From contig NZ_CP021108.1 in NCBI RefSeq assembly GCF_002119685.1, forward strand, positions 4,960,001-5,024,000: 64,000 nt of DNA, read 5' to 3'. Origin of the DNA: Bordetella genomosp. 8. Its GTDB lineage: Bacteria > Pseudomonadota > Gammaproteobacteria > Burkholderiales > Burkholderiaceae_B. Below are positions 1 through 8,416 of the stretch, piece after piece. How positions within the stretch are numbered: position 1 is the stretch's first letter; every line of letters starts with the position of its first letter. The notes beneath the pieces are model-generated. The model saw only the letters and a list, made by a program, of their open reading frames with translations. It did no database searches and was not told where the DNA came from. The translations under genes and the position numbers were made by a program.

Positions 1-179
1 GCCATGCCGTCGAAAATCGCGCGCAGCGCATCCAGGCCGCCCGGCTGCTCGCGCGTATCGGCGATGCGCAGCCGGGCACCGTTGCGCGCGCACCAGCGTG
101 CGGCGGCAATACCGGTTTCTCCCAGCCCAAGGACCAGGATGCAAGGCGTATCGGAATCGGAAAAATCCGTCGCGCTCAT
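1..179 (-). CDS. murD: UDP-N-acetylmuramoyl-L-alanine--D-glutamate ligase, N-terminal part (cut by window edge)
   Basis: Only the first 59 or so codons are present; the gene continues past base 1. MurD adds D-glutamate to UDP-MurNAc-L-alanine in the cytoplasm. The visible N-terminus contains the nucleotide-fold start [11 protein letters not shown] followed by [11 protein letters not shown], as expected of the UDP-binding Rossmann domain of MurD. The ATG at 179-177 overlaps the mraY stop codon (ATGA), so it is translationally coupled and is the next gene of the dcw operon, where murD normally follows mraY. Family assignment rests on this short stretch plus its position. Confidence 0.88.
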   Translation of the reverse strand, partial: MSATDFSDSDTPCILVLGLGETGIAAARWCARNGARLRIADTREQPGGLDALRAIFDGM

Positions 180-1345
180 CGCAATTTCAACGTCGAAAGG
201 CCAATCAAAACCAGCATCATGCTGATGATCCAGAAGCGGACGACAACCTGGGTTTCCTTCCAGCCGCCCACTTCGAAGTGATGGTGCAACGGGGCCATGC
301 GAAAGATGCGCCGCCCCTCTCCGTATTTGCGCTTGGTGTATTTGAACCAGGTGACCTGCACCATGACCGACAGCGTTTCCACGACGAAAACGCCGCCCAT
401 GATGAACAGCACGATTTCCTGGCGCGCGATCACCGCCACCGTACCCAGCGCGCCGCCCAGCGCCAACGCGCCGACGTCGCCCATGAAGACCTGCGCGGGG
501 TAGGCGTTGAACCAGAGGAACGCCAGCCCCGCCCCCGCTAGCGCGGCACATAGCACCAGCAGTTCGGCCGCGCCGGGCACGTAGGGGAACAACAGGTATT
601 TGGAATAGTCCGCGCGGCCTATCACATAGGCGAAGATCCCGAGGGCACCACCGACCATGACCGTGGGCATGATGGCCAGGCCATCCAGGCCGTCGGTCAG
701 GTTCACGGCATTGCTGGTGCCCACGATCACGAACCAGGTCAATGCCACGAAACCCAGTACGCCCAGCGGATAGCTGACGGTCTTGAAGAAAGGCACGATC
801 AGGTCGGCACGCGTCGGCAATGGCATGATGAAGCCGCTGATCACCCAGTTGCGAAACAGCGGCCACAGCTCGGTATTGGCGGGCGCGGACACGGCGAAGG
901 CCAGATAGACCGCGGCGACCAGCCCGATCAGGGCCTGCCAGAAGAATTTCTGCCGCGCCGGCATACCTTCCGGGTTGCGATGCACGACCTTGCGGTAGTC
1001 GTCCACCCAGCCGATCAGGCCGAAGCCGAACGTGACCAGCAACACCACCCAGACGAAACGGTTGCTCCAGTCAGCCCACAGCAGGGTGCTGATGCCGATC
1101 GCGATCAGGATCAGCGCGCCGCCCATGGTCGGCGTGCCGGTCTTGACCAGATGCGTTTGCGGTCCATAGGAACGCACGGCCTGGCCGATCTTGAGTTCGG
1201 TCAGCTTACGGATCACGCGCGGCCCGAAGAACAGGCCGATGAGCAGCGCCGTCGCGCAGGCGAACACCGCGCGCAGCGTGATGTACTCAAAGACCCCGAA
1301 GGTGCGGATATCGTCGGAAAGCCAGCGGGCGATCTCAAGCAGCAT
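176..1345 (-). CDS. mraY: Phospho-N-acetylmuramoyl-pentapeptide transferase
   Basis: Integral inner-membrane enzyme (389 aa) that transfers phospho-MurNAc-pentapeptide from UDP to undecaprenyl phosphate, making lipid I. About ten hydrophobic segments are visible. Diagnostic motifs are the Asp-rich [16 protein letters not shown] and [11 protein letters not shown] in the cytoplasmic loops, and the PLHHHFE motif late in the protein. The chosen ATG at 1345 gives the family-typical start MLLEIARWL; an upstream in-frame ATG at 1378 would add 11 atypical residues. The start lies inside the end of murEF (11-bp overlap) and the stop overlaps murD, so it is tightly coupled within the dcw operon. Confidence 0.97.
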   Translation of the reverse strand: MLLEIARWLSDDIRTFGVFEYITLRAVFACATALLIGLFFGPRVIRKLTELKIGQAVRSYGPQTHLVKTGTPTMGGALILIAIGISTLLWADWSNRFVWVVLLVTFGFGLIGWVDDYRKVVHRNPEGMPARQKFFWQALIGLVAAVYLAFAVSAPANTELWPLFRNWVISGFIMPLPTRADLIVPFFKTVSYPLGVLGFVALTWFVIVGTSNAVNLTDGLDGLAIMPTVMVGGALGIFAYVIGRADYSKYLLFPYVPGAAELLVLCAALAGAGLAFLWFNAYPAQVFMGDVGALALGGALGTVAVIARQEIVLFIMGGVFVVETLSVMVQVTWFKYTKRKYGEGRRIFRMAPLHHHFEVGGWKETQVVVRFWIISMMLVLIGLSTLKLR

Positions 1346-4184
1346 GCTGTTCTCCCTGCCCCAGGGGCGCATGTCCATCGGTACTCAAAAACGCCTTCAC
1401 TACCCGCTCCATGCGCATAAAGCGCGAACCCTTTACCAATACGGCGCGCGCGGCCGAGCCGCGCAGCGCCGTCACAATTTCTTCCACACTCTCGCAGGCC
1501 CTTGCCGTGGGTCCGAACGCGATCGCCGCGTCACCCGCGGCTTTTCCCAGCGTAAGGAGCAGATCGATGCCACGATCGCGTGCGTACTCGCCCACTTCGC
1601 GATGCATCGCCGGTCCGTTGGCGCCGACTTCACCCATGTCGCCCAATACCAGGACACGGGGTGCCGGCAATTGCGCCAGCACGTCGATGGCTGCTCTTAC
1701 GGAGTCCGGATTCGCATTGTAGGTGTCATCGACCAGGAGCGTTCCGTCACTCAATTGCTGCCGTTGCATGCGCCCGGATACGGCGCTGAAACCTGCCAGG
1801 CCCGCGCATACCGATGCCAGCGGCGCTCCCACCGCCAGCGCACATGCGGCGGCCGCCAACGCGTTGCGCAGATTGTGCATGCCGGGGACCGGCAGCTCCA
1901 GCATCGCTATGCCAGCAGGTGTGACCAATTGGCACCGGGTGCCCAAGGCGTCGGCCTGGATTTGTTCGGCATAGACATCCAGTCCCGCCTGCAGGCCGAA
2001 ACGCAGGACGCGCGGCGTGGCGCTCATCGCGTCCCAGGTCGCCGTATGCGCGTCGTCGCCGGGATACACCGCATAGCCATCCCGCGGCAGCGCGGCCAGC
2101 ACGGCGCCGTTTTCCTCGGCGACGGCCTGCACCGTATGCATGAATTCCTGGTGCTCGCGCTGCGCGTTGTTCACCAGGGCCACCGTGGGCGCGGCCATGC
2201 GCGCCAGCAGCGCGATTTCGCCGGGATGATTCATGCCCAGTTCGAACACCGCCGCGCGATGCTCGGCGCGCAGCCTGAGCAGCATCAGCGGCAGGCCGAT
2301 GTCGTTGTTGAAATTGCCCGCGCTGGCGAGACGCTGGGCGGCACCAAGCCAGTCCGCCAGGATGGCCGATATCATTTCCTTCGTGGTGGTCTTGCCGTTG
2401 CTGCCCGCCACCGCGATCACCGGCAGCGCGAAGCGCGCGCGCCACGCGGCGCCGATGCGTCCCAATGCCACGCGGGTATCGCCGAGCACCAGCTGCGGCA
2501 TCCGCACGCCGTCGACGCGGCGCGCGACGATCGCGGCCACCGCGCCCTGGTCCTGCGCCTGGGCCAGGTAATCGTGGCCGTCGAAACGTTCGCCCGCCAG
2601 CGCCAGGAACAGCTGGCCAGGCCCGATGGTGCGCGTATCGGTGGACACCGCCGATACGCCTGGCAGCAGCAGCGCCAGCCGCGCCCATTCCCGGTCGTCG
2701 AACGGCAATTTGACGCCGTCGATTTCCTGGTAGGTCTCGTGGCCCTTGCCGGCCAGCAGCACGATGTCTTCCACGCGGGCGGCCCAGACGGTCTGCATGA
2801 TCGCGCGGGCGCGGTCGGCTTCGATGGTGACGGCGGCATCGTCGGCGATGCCGGCGCGTATCTGCGCCAGGATGGCGGCCGGATCTTCGCTGCGAGGATT
2901 GTCGCTGCTGAGCACGACATGGTCGGCGCCCTGCGCGGCGATGGCGCCCATGACCGGGCGCTTGCCCGCGTCGCGGTCGCCCCCGCAGCCGAAGAGGCAC
3001 AGCAGCCTGCCGCCGCGCGCCTGCGCGACCGGACGCAAAGCCGCCAAGGCACGTTCCAGCGCATCCGGCGTATGGGAATAATCGACCACCACCATGGGCC
3101 CGGCGGGCGTGGCGGCGGACGCGGACACGTCGATGGGGGTGACGATTTCCATACGCCCGTCCACCGGCGCGGCGGCCGCCAGTTCACGAGCGATGTCGGC
3201 CAGGCTCCAGCCCAATGCCTGCAGCACGCCGGCGACCAGGAGCAGGTTCGACACGTTGTGACGGCCCAGCAGGCCGGTCATGATCTGCACTTCGCCTTGC
3301 GTGGTGGCGAGCGTGAAAATCTGCCCCTGCCCCGTCACCGCCAGATCGCGCGCCTGCAGATCGGCGGACGTTTGCAGCCCGTAAGTCAGCACGCGCGCGC
3401 GATCCAGCGATGCGATCAGGCGCCGGCCGGCCTCGTCGTCGGCATTGACGACCGCGCCGGTCAGGCCTGGCCATGCGAAGAGGCGAGCCTTCGCGGCCTC
3501 GTACGAGGCCATGGTGCCGTGGTAATCGAGATGATCGCGGCTCAGGTTGGTGAACGCGGCGATGTCGATGCGCAGGCCGTCCATGCGGCCTTGCTCGATG
3601 CCGATGGACGAAGCCTCCATCGCCACCAACTGGGCGCCGGCCTGCCGCATCTGCGCCAGCAGGCGATGCAGCGCCAGCACATCGGGCGTCGTCAGGCTGC
3701 CGGGCAGCACCTGGCCGTCGGGCAGGGTCGCGCCCAGCGTGCCGATCGCGCCGCACGGCTTGCCGGCATGCGTCAAGGCATGCGCCAGCCACTGTACGCA
3801 GGACGTCTTGCCATTGGTGCCGGTGATCGCGATCACGGCCAGGGCCGCGGACGGCCGGCCATACCAGATGTCGGCCAGTTCGCCCAGCATGCCGCGCAGG
3901 CCATCGATCACCCGCAGCGCCACGCCGGACGCGACGGCTTCGGGCAGCGACGCACGCGGCCCTTCGACCAGGATGGCGGCCGCGCCACGCGCGACAGCCT
4001 GCTGTATATATAGGCTGCCATCGCTGGCGCGGCCACGGCATGCGACGAAGACATCGCCGGCGTTGACCTCGCGCGAATCCAGCCGCAGATCCGCTCCGTC
4101 CGCGACATGGGCTCGCAACCATGCTACGACGCCGTCCGCATCGGACGGCGTCGTGACGGGCGTATCCAGTATCGTCGCGTTCAT
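1335..4184 (-). CDS. murEF: MurE-MurF fusion: UDP-MurNAc-tripeptide synthetase and UDP-MurNAc-pentapeptide ligase in one chain
   Basis: One uninterrupted 949-residue frame holds two Mur ligases. Residues about 1-505 are MurE: ATP-binding GTNGKT at 122-127 and a DNPR motif at 428-431, the signature of meso-diaminopimelate specificity. Residues about 511-949 are MurF: N-terminal [13 protein letters not shown], then ATP-binding GSNGKTT at 594-600 and VDDTYNANP later, which adds D-Ala-D-Ala. The two halves meet with essentially no linker around residue 505-511, and there is no stop or restart codon between them. The start ATG overlaps the ftsI stop (ATGA). Such a fusion is known from Bordetella; elsewhere murE and murF are normally separate adjacent genes. 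Both active sites look intact. Confidence 0.97.
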   Translation of the reverse strand: MNATILDTPVTTPSDADGVVAWLRAHVADGADLRLDSREVNAGDVFVACRGRASDGSLYIQQAVARGAAAILVEGPRASLPEAVASGVALRVIDGLRGMLGELADIWYGRPSAALAVIAITGTNGKTSCVQWLAHALTHAGKPCGAIGTLGATLPDGQVLPGSLTTPDVLALHRLLAQMRQAGAQLVAMEASSIGIEQGRMDGLRIDIAAFTNLSRDHLDYHGTMASYEAAKARLFAWPGLTGAVVNADDEAGRRLIASLDRARVLTYGLQTSADLQARDLAVTGQGQIFTLATTQGEVQIMTGLLGRHNVSNLLLVAGVLQALGWSLADIARELAAAAPVDGRMEIVTPIDVSASAATPAGPMVVVDYSHTPDALERALAALRPVAQARGGRLLCLFGCGGDRDAGKRPVMGAIAAQGADHVVLSSDNPRSEDPAAILAQIRAGIADDAAVTIEADRARAIMQTVWAARVEDIVLLAGKGHETYQEIDGVKLPFDDREWARLALLLPGVSAVSTDTRTIGPGQLFLALAGERFDGHDYLAQAQDQGAVAAIVARRVDGVRMPQLVLGDTRVALGRIGAAWRARFALPVIAVAGSNGKTTTKEMISAILADWLGAAQRLASAGNFNNDIGLPLMLLRLRAEHRAAVFELGMNHPGEIALLARMAAPTVALVNNAQREHQEFMHTVQAVAEENGAVLAALPRDGYAVYPGDDAHTATWDAMSATPRVLRFGLQAGLDVYAEQIQADALGTRCQLVTPAGIAMLELPVPGMHNLRNALAAAACALAVGAPLASVCAGLAGFSAVSGRMQRQQLSDGTLLVDDTYNANPDSVRAAIDVLAQLPAPRVLVLGDMGEVGANGPAMHREVGEYARDRGIDLLLTLGKAAGDAAIAFGPTARACESVEEIVTALRGSAARAVLVKGSRFMRMERVVKAFLSTDGHAPLGQGEQHAA

Positions 4185-5911
4185 CTCATCCGCTCCTGCA
4201 AGCCCGCCACGACGGTGGACTCGAACGGAGCGTCCGGTTGAACATTCATGAGCCGCAGGGCGCCGCCGACGATGGTCGAGAAGACCGGCGCGGCGACCGC
4301 GCCCCCATAGTAGCCCCCGGTCTGCGGCTCGTCGATGGTGACAGCGACGACGATGCGCGGGTCGGAAACCGGCGCGAAACCGACGAAGGAGCTGCGATAG
4401 CGGCTGGTGCTGTACTTGCCGTCGACGATCTTGCGCGCCGTACCGCTCTTGCCGGCCACGCGGTATCCCTGTACCTGAGCAAGCTTGGCGCCATCCGGGC
4501 CGGCGGCGGCTTCCAGGAAGCCGCGGATCATCGCGGCCACCTTGGGCGGATAGACCTTGACGCTGGTCGGTTCGCTGTCGCGCTTGACCAGGGTCAGCGA
4601 CACCATGTCGCCGTCGCGGGCGAATACGGTATAGGCGCGCGCCATCTGCAGCAGGGACACCGACAGGCCGTAACCGTAGGCCATGGTGGCTTTCTCAATC
4701 AGGCGCCAGCGGTCCCAGGGCCGCAGGCGGCCCGGCGCGGCGCCGGGAAAGCCCAGCTGGGGCGCCTGCCCCAGGCCCAGCTCGGTGAAGCGATCCCACA
4801 TTTCGCGGGCTTCCAGCTTTTCCGAAATCAGGGTCATGCCGATATTGCTGGAACGGCGCAGCACGTCGGCCACGTTGATGGTGCCGTTGCGGCTGACGTC
4901 GCTGATGGTCGAACCCTGGTAGCGGAAATGGCCATTGCCGGTATCGAACATGGTCGACGTGGTGATCCGGCCGAGGTCCAGGGCCAACGCGGCCGTGAAC
5001 GGCTTCATGATCGAGCCGGGCTCGAAGGTATCGGTGATCGCCTGGTTGCGCAGCGAGTCCGAATCCAGCTTGCTGCGATCGCCCGGATCATAGGTGGGCA
5101 GGCTCGCCATGCTGAGGATTTCGCCGGTATGCGCATCCAGCACCACGGCCGCCGCGCCGCGGGCGTGATGCAGCGCGATCGCGTCGCTGAGCGCCTTGAA
5201 CACCAGGTACTGCACGCGCGTGTCGATGGACAGGCGCAGATCCTTGCCGTTGACCGGTTCCGTGACGGCCTGCACATCCTCGATCACGCGACCCAGGCGA
5301 TCCTTGATGACACGCCGCGTGCCGGGGCGGCCGGACAGTTGCTTGTTGAACGCCAGTTCGACGCCTTCCTGCCCCTGGTCCTCGACGTTGGTGAAGCCCA
5401 CCACGTGGGCCATGACCTCGCCTTCGGGGTAATAGCGTCGGGTTTCCGGCTGCTGATGGATGCCCGGCACGCCCAGCTGCTTGATCTTGTCGGCGACATC
5501 CATCGGTACCTGGCGCTTCAGGTACACGAAGTTCTTGTCCTCATCGGCCAGGCGCTTGTTCAGGTCAGCGACCGGCATGTCCAACAGTTTGCCCAGCGCG
5601 GCCAGCTGCTGCGGCGGCGCGCCGCGCGCGTCGTCCGGAATGGCCCAGATGGCGCGCGCCGGAACGCTGGAAGCGAGCACGACATTGTTGCGGTCCAGGA
5701 TCTTGCCCCTGGTGGCGGCCAAGGTCAGCGTGCGCTCGTAGCGCCGTTCACCCTGCTGCTGCAGGAATTCGGTGGTGATGCCTTGCAGGAACAGGGCGCG
5801 CGCGGCCAGCGTGCCGAAACCCAGGAAAAGCAGGATCAGCACCAGCCGCGAACGCCAGGCCGGCAGTTGCCCGCGCAGCACGGGGCTATTGAAGAAGGGC
5901 AACCGCTTCAT
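4181..5911 (-). CDS. ftsI: Septal peptidoglycan transpeptidase, class B penicillin-binding protein 3
   Basis: 576-residue division-specific transpeptidase that cross-links septal peptidoglycan in the periplasm, anchored by one N-terminal membrane segment (about residues 21-42). The dimerisation/pedestal region contains RGKILDRN near 69-75. The penicillin-binding domain shows all three catalytic motifs: S300-I-M-K303, S354-S-N356 (read as RRSSN) and K488-S-G-T. Length and motif spacing are normal for PBP3. It lies between ftsL and murEF, with 4-bp ATGA overlaps on both sides, so coupled translation of the divisome and cell-wall genes is expected. Confidence 0.97.
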   Translation of the reverse strand: MKRLPFFNSPVLRGQLPAWRSRLVLILLFLGFGTLAARALFLQGITTEFLQQQGERRYERTLTLAATRGKILDRNNVVLASSVPARAIWAIPDDARGAPPQQLAALGKLLDMPVADLNKRLADEDKNFVYLKRQVPMDVADKIKQLGVPGIHQQPETRRYYPEGEVMAHVVGFTNVEDQGQEGVELAFNKQLSGRPGTRRVIKDRLGRVIEDVQAVTEPVNGKDLRLSIDTRVQYLVFKALSDAIALHHARGAAAVVLDAHTGEILSMASLPTYDPGDRSKLDSDSLRNQAITDTFEPGSIMKPFTAALALDLGRITTSTMFDTGNGHFRYQGSTISDVSRNGTINVADVLRRSSNIGMTLISEKLEAREMWDRFTELGLGQAPQLGFPGAAPGRLRPWDRWRLIEKATMAYGYGLSVSLLQMARAYTVFARDGDMVSLTLVKRDSEPTSVKVYPPKVAAMIRGFLEAAAGPDGAKLAQVQGYRVAGKSGTARKIVDGKYSTSRYRSSFVGFAPVSDPRIVVAVTIDEPQTGGYYGGAVAAPVFSTIVGGALRLMNVQPDAPFESTVVAGLQERMR

Positions 5912-6192
5912 TGCGCGCCTCCCGGGACCGGGGCCTGATTGAGATAGATCGTCCGGTCAGGCACGATGGGGATCATTTTCAGGTCGTCACGGGCGGCGCG
6001 GTCGACGCGCGCATTGCGCGCCAGCTCGGCGCGGTCCAGTTGCAGGCGCCGCCAATCGTTGTCCAGGTCGCGAGCCTGGGCCTGCGACCGGTCGAAGTCG
6101 ATGAACAGCTGGCGGGCCTGATAGCGGCTGGTCACAAGAGAGATGGCGCAGAACATGAGCACGGCGGCCAGGAGCAGGCTGATACGGCCCAT
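5908..6192 (-). CDS. ftsL: Cell division protein FtsL
   Basis: Small bitopic protein (94 aa) of the FtsQ-FtsL-FtsB divisome subcomplex. It has a single membrane helix at about residues 4-22, then a periplasmic coiled-coil stretch rich in charged residues and Leu/Arg heptads (DRSQAQARDLDNDWRRLQLDRAELARN region, residues about 34-58). FtsL proteins are poorly conserved in sequence; the call rests on size, topology and its invariant place between rsmH and ftsI. The start codon shares a base with the rsmH stop (TGATG) and the stop overlaps the ftsI start. Confidence 0.92.
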   Translation of the reverse strand: MGRISLLLAAVLMFCAISLVTSRYQARQLFIDFDRSQAQARDLDNDWRRLQLDRAELARNARVDRAARDDLKMIPIVPDRTIYLNQAPVPGGAQ

Positions 6193-7271
6193 CAGCGCTT
6201 CCCCTTGCCGGCGCGGCGCGCGCGCGCCGCGGACAGCGGTTCGGCGCCGACGAAAGCAGCGCCGCCGCCCGTGGGCAGCGGCACATCGGTACGTTCGGCC
6301 ACGCGCAGGATGGCCGAGCGGGAACGCGCATTGGCCGTCACTTCATCGGGCTCGGCCAGCACCCGGCCCAGGCTGCGCAACAGGGGCTGCGGCATTTCGC
6401 TCTCGCGCAAGGGCAGGCGGGAATGCGCCGCTCCCGGCCTGGCGGCGGCCGCGATGAACTGCTTGACCATACGGTCTTCAAGCGAGTGGAAACTGATCAC
6501 CGCCAACCTCCCCATCGGCGCGAGCAGATCTAAAGCTGACGCGAGGGCGCGTGAGAGCTCTTCGAGTTCCCTATTGAGGTAAATCCGTAAAGCCTGAAAG
6601 GTGCGCGTGGCCGGATGCTGCCCCTTTTCGCGCGTGCGGACGGCGCCTGCGACGAGCTCGGCAAGCTCGAGCGTGGTGCGCAGCGGCCCTGTTGCGCGGC
6701 GAGCTGCAATCGTTTTTGCAATCTGAAAAGCAAACCGTTCTTCGCCATATTCCGCAATGACCTCCCGCATCTCATCCACACTGGCCTCGGCCAGCCATTC
6801 AGCGGCCGTGGGGCCGCGTGTCGTATCCATGCGCATATCCAGCGGGCCTTCGCGCATGAAAGAAAACCCCCGCTCGGCGTCATCGATCTGGGGCGACGAC
6901 ACCCCCAGATCCAGCATGACGCCATCCACCCGTTCCACACCCAGATCGCTCAGCGCTTCGCGCATGGTGGCGAAGCCGCCATGCACTACCGCCACGCGGG
7001 CATCGGCGGCGGCCAACTGCCGCGCCACCGCGATCGCGCTGGGATCCTTGTCGAACACCACCAGCCTTGCATCGGGCGACAGGCGCGCCAGCAGTGCGCC
7101 GGAATGCCCGCCACGCCCGAACGTGCCATCGACATAGACGCCGCCCAATCGGCGCCGCGCCCCGTCGACATCGTCCTGGCCGCGGCCGGCGGCTTTGCGG
7201 ATGCCGAAGTCCGGCAACAACAACGCGTCCACCGTCGGCGCCAGCAGCACGGGCCGATGCTCGAGTTCCAT
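6192..7271 (-). CDS. rsmH: 16S rRNA m4C1402 methyltransferase RsmH (MraW)
   Basis: SAM-dependent enzyme (359 aa) that N4-methylates C1402 of 16S rRNA in the ribosomal P site. The N-terminus [14 protein letters not shown] and the SAM-binding [12 protein letters not shown] motif identify the family; later motifs include [32 protein letters not shown] and [12 protein letters not shown]. Between the first two motifs there is an extra segment of roughly 20 residues (around 22-44) rich in Gly, Arg and Asp, not present in E. coli RsmH. The protein is therefore longer than the usual 310 or so residues, but the catalytic motifs are intact. It sits 7 bp after mraZ and overlaps ftsL by one base. Confidence 0.96.
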   Translation of the reverse strand: MELEHRPVLLAPTVDALLLPDFGIRKAAGRGQDDVDGARRRLGGVYVDGTFGRGGHSGALLARLSPDARLVVFDKDPSAIAVARQLAAADARVAVVHGGFATMREALSDLGVERVDGVMLDLGVSSPQIDDAERGFSFMREGPLDMRMDTTRGPTAAEWLAEASVDEMREVIAEYGEERFAFQIAKTIAARRATGPLRTTLELAELVAGAVRTREKGQHPATRTFQALRIYLNRELEELSRALASALDLLAPMGRLAVISFHSLEDRMVKQFIAAAARPGAAHSRLPLRESEMPQPLLRSLGRVLAEPDEVTANARSRSAILRVAERTDVPLPTGGGAAFVGAEPLSAARARRAGKGKR

Positions 7272-7278
7272 ATCGGCG

Positions 7279-7707
7279 TCAGAACGAAAACTGATTCAGC
7301 ACTTCCGGCATCCCCTGAGCCAGATCTTCCGCCTCGCGGCGGGCCAGGGAAGCGGCATCCCACAACTCGAAGTGCGCGCCCATACCGAGCAACATCGCTT
7401 CGCGCGTCATACCTGCGGCATTGCGCAGTTCGGGGGCGATCAGGATGCGGCCGGATCCGTCCAGCTCGACATCCTGGGCATTGCCCAGCAGCAGCCGTTG
7501 CAATGCCCGGGCGGACATGGGAAGCGCGGCGATGACTTCACGCTTCTTTTCCCATTCCTGGCGAGGGTAGAGCAACAGGCAACCGTCCGGGTGGCGGGTC
7601 AGCGTGAGCCGGCCCTCCGCCTGAGCGACCAGGGCGTCACGATGCCGGGTCGGGATCGAGATCCTCCCCTTCGCATCCAGCGTGAGTGCGCTGCTTCCCT
7701 GGAACAC
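7279..7707 (-). CDS. mraZ: Transcriptional regulator MraZ
   Basis: 142-residue AbrB-like DNA-binding protein that heads the dcw operon and in other bacteria represses its own promoter. The N-terminal SpoVT-AbrB half reads [15 protein letters not shown], and a second repeat reads [15 protein letters not shown], the two DXXGR motifs typical of MraZ. The start is GTG at 7707-7705: the frame has no nearby ATG, the family-typical [10 protein letters not shown] follows at once, and a Shine-Dalgarno GGGAGGA lies 6-7 bases upstream. An ATG just before it is in another frame. Operator boxes and the promoter directly upstream are listed separately. Confidence 0.96.
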   Translation of the reverse strand: MFQGSSALTLDAKGRISIPTRHRDALVAQAEGRLTLTRHPDGCLLLYPRQEWEKKREVIAALPMSARALQRLLLGNAQDVELDGSGRILIAPELRNAAGMTREAMLLGMGAHFELWDAASLARREAEDLAQGMPEVLNQFSF

Positions 7708-7750
7708 CCATTCCTCCCACTTAATTGCACAAAAACCTACTTTTTCCCAC
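7705..7750 (-). promoter_or_regulatory. MraZ operator: phased GTGGG-type boxes
   Basis: Read on the minus strand, GTGGG-like boxes recur at an exact 10-bp period: GTGGG at 7750-7746, GTAGG at 7740-7736, a degenerate GTGCA at 7730-7726, GTGGG at 7720-7716, then TGGGTG running into the GTG start codon. E. coli MraZ binds TGGGN repeats separated by 5 bases, the same 10-bp phasing. The first box abuts the -10 element and the last covers the ribosome binding site and start codon, so bound MraZ would block transcription and perhaps translation. The function is inferred from the known family; the spacing is directly visible. Confidence 0.75.
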
Positions 7751-7777
7751 TCTACGGGAAGGGAAACCCGCGGTCAA
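7749..7777 (-). promoter_or_regulatory. Predicted sigma-70 promoter of the dcw operon
   Basis: On the minus strand, TTGACC (7777-7772) and TAGAGT (7754-7749) are separated by exactly 17 bp. The -10 element abuts the first MraZ box, which fits autorepression. The transcript start would fall near 7742. Confidence 0.6.
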
Positions 7778-7836
7778 GCAACCGGACACAATTTTTTCAA
7801 TCACAACAAGGACTTAGGCGTCACCGTTGAAAACAC

Positions 7837-7868
7837 AAAATAAAAACCCCCTGATAAATCAGGGGGTT
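7837..7868 (-). terminator. Rho-independent terminator downstream of rnpB
   Basis: Perfect inverted repeat AACCCCCTGA / TCAGGGGGTT with a 4-base loop, followed on the minus strand by a T-rich run (TTTTTATTTT). It lies about 100 bases past the mature 3' end of RNase P RNA and upstream of the dcw promoter, so it insulates mraZ from rnpB transcription. Confidence 0.85.
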
Positions 7869-7968
7869 GCAAAATGATCTAAAAGTCCTACCTGAGGCTG
7901 CCGGGAAAGAAGAACTTTCGCGTGGCGTTCATCCCGGCTTTGAGAGCGAAGAAACCCTACGTAAGGAA

Positions 7969-8382
7969 GGCAGGACGGGTCTGTAGGCCGGATTCTGTAC
8001 GCCGGAGAGCCCCCGGCGGGCAATCATTCCTCTGGCCCGGCCATTGCTGACCGGATCTAGCCATCTACCCGCATGCTCGGACGAGCCGCCCTTCCCGGTC
8101 CGAAGACCGTGCGCATGCCTATTTGATGTTGCTCCCGGTAGAGGTTGCCGCGTTTCACCCTGCGACGCCGCGCCCGTTACCGGACGCGCGGCACGGAAGT
8201 CGCCGTGCCTGTGCGCGGTGTGACCCGCGCCCGCTTCGCAGACTCGTCTCTGTGGCCCTGTTCCTCAGGCGCGCGCCGGTTGCCCGCCGCGCGCCCGGAC
8301 GGCCGTTAGCCGCTACCGCGCCCTATGGAGTCCGGACCTTCCTCGATGCATGCGCACCGCGATTGCCCGACCCGTCCTGCTG
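7969..8382 (-). ncRNA. rnpB: RNase P RNA (class A), M1 RNA
   Basis: Catalytic RNA that removes the 5' leader of tRNA precursors. On the minus strand the region contains the universally conserved GAGGAAGGTCCGGACTCC block near the 5' end, the GGTGAAACG-like block in the middle (AGGGTGAAACGCGGCAACC) and the conserved 3' tail CAGAATCCGGCCTACAGA. The ends pair in a perfect 12-bp P1 helix: the 5' strand at 8380-8369 (GCAGGACGGGTC) with the 3' strand at 7981-7970. Ends are set from P1 and are good to a few bases. Length is about 410 nt, normal for a bacterial type A RNA. Confidence 0.96.
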
Positions 8383-8387
8383 ACGCC

Positions 8388-8393
8388 ATTTTA
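8388..8393 (-). promoter_or_regulatory. Predicted -10 element of rnpB
   Basis: TAAAAT on the minus strand, placed so that transcription would start 7 bases on at about 8381, which agrees with the RNA 5' end deduced from the P1 helix. The matching -35 is weak and would fall in the last codons of the neighbouring phosphatase gene. Confidence 0.5.
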
Positions 8394-8416
8394 GCCTGAC
8401 GCGGCAATGCCCGCGT

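Noticed and set aside
1191..4013. A 940-codon open frame antisense to murEF
   Set aside because: It is a GC-rich shadow: no recognisable domains, Arg/Gln/His-rich composition and complete overlap with a well-supported gene. The same applies to long antisense frames over ftsI, ilvD, tssK, vgrG and clpV.
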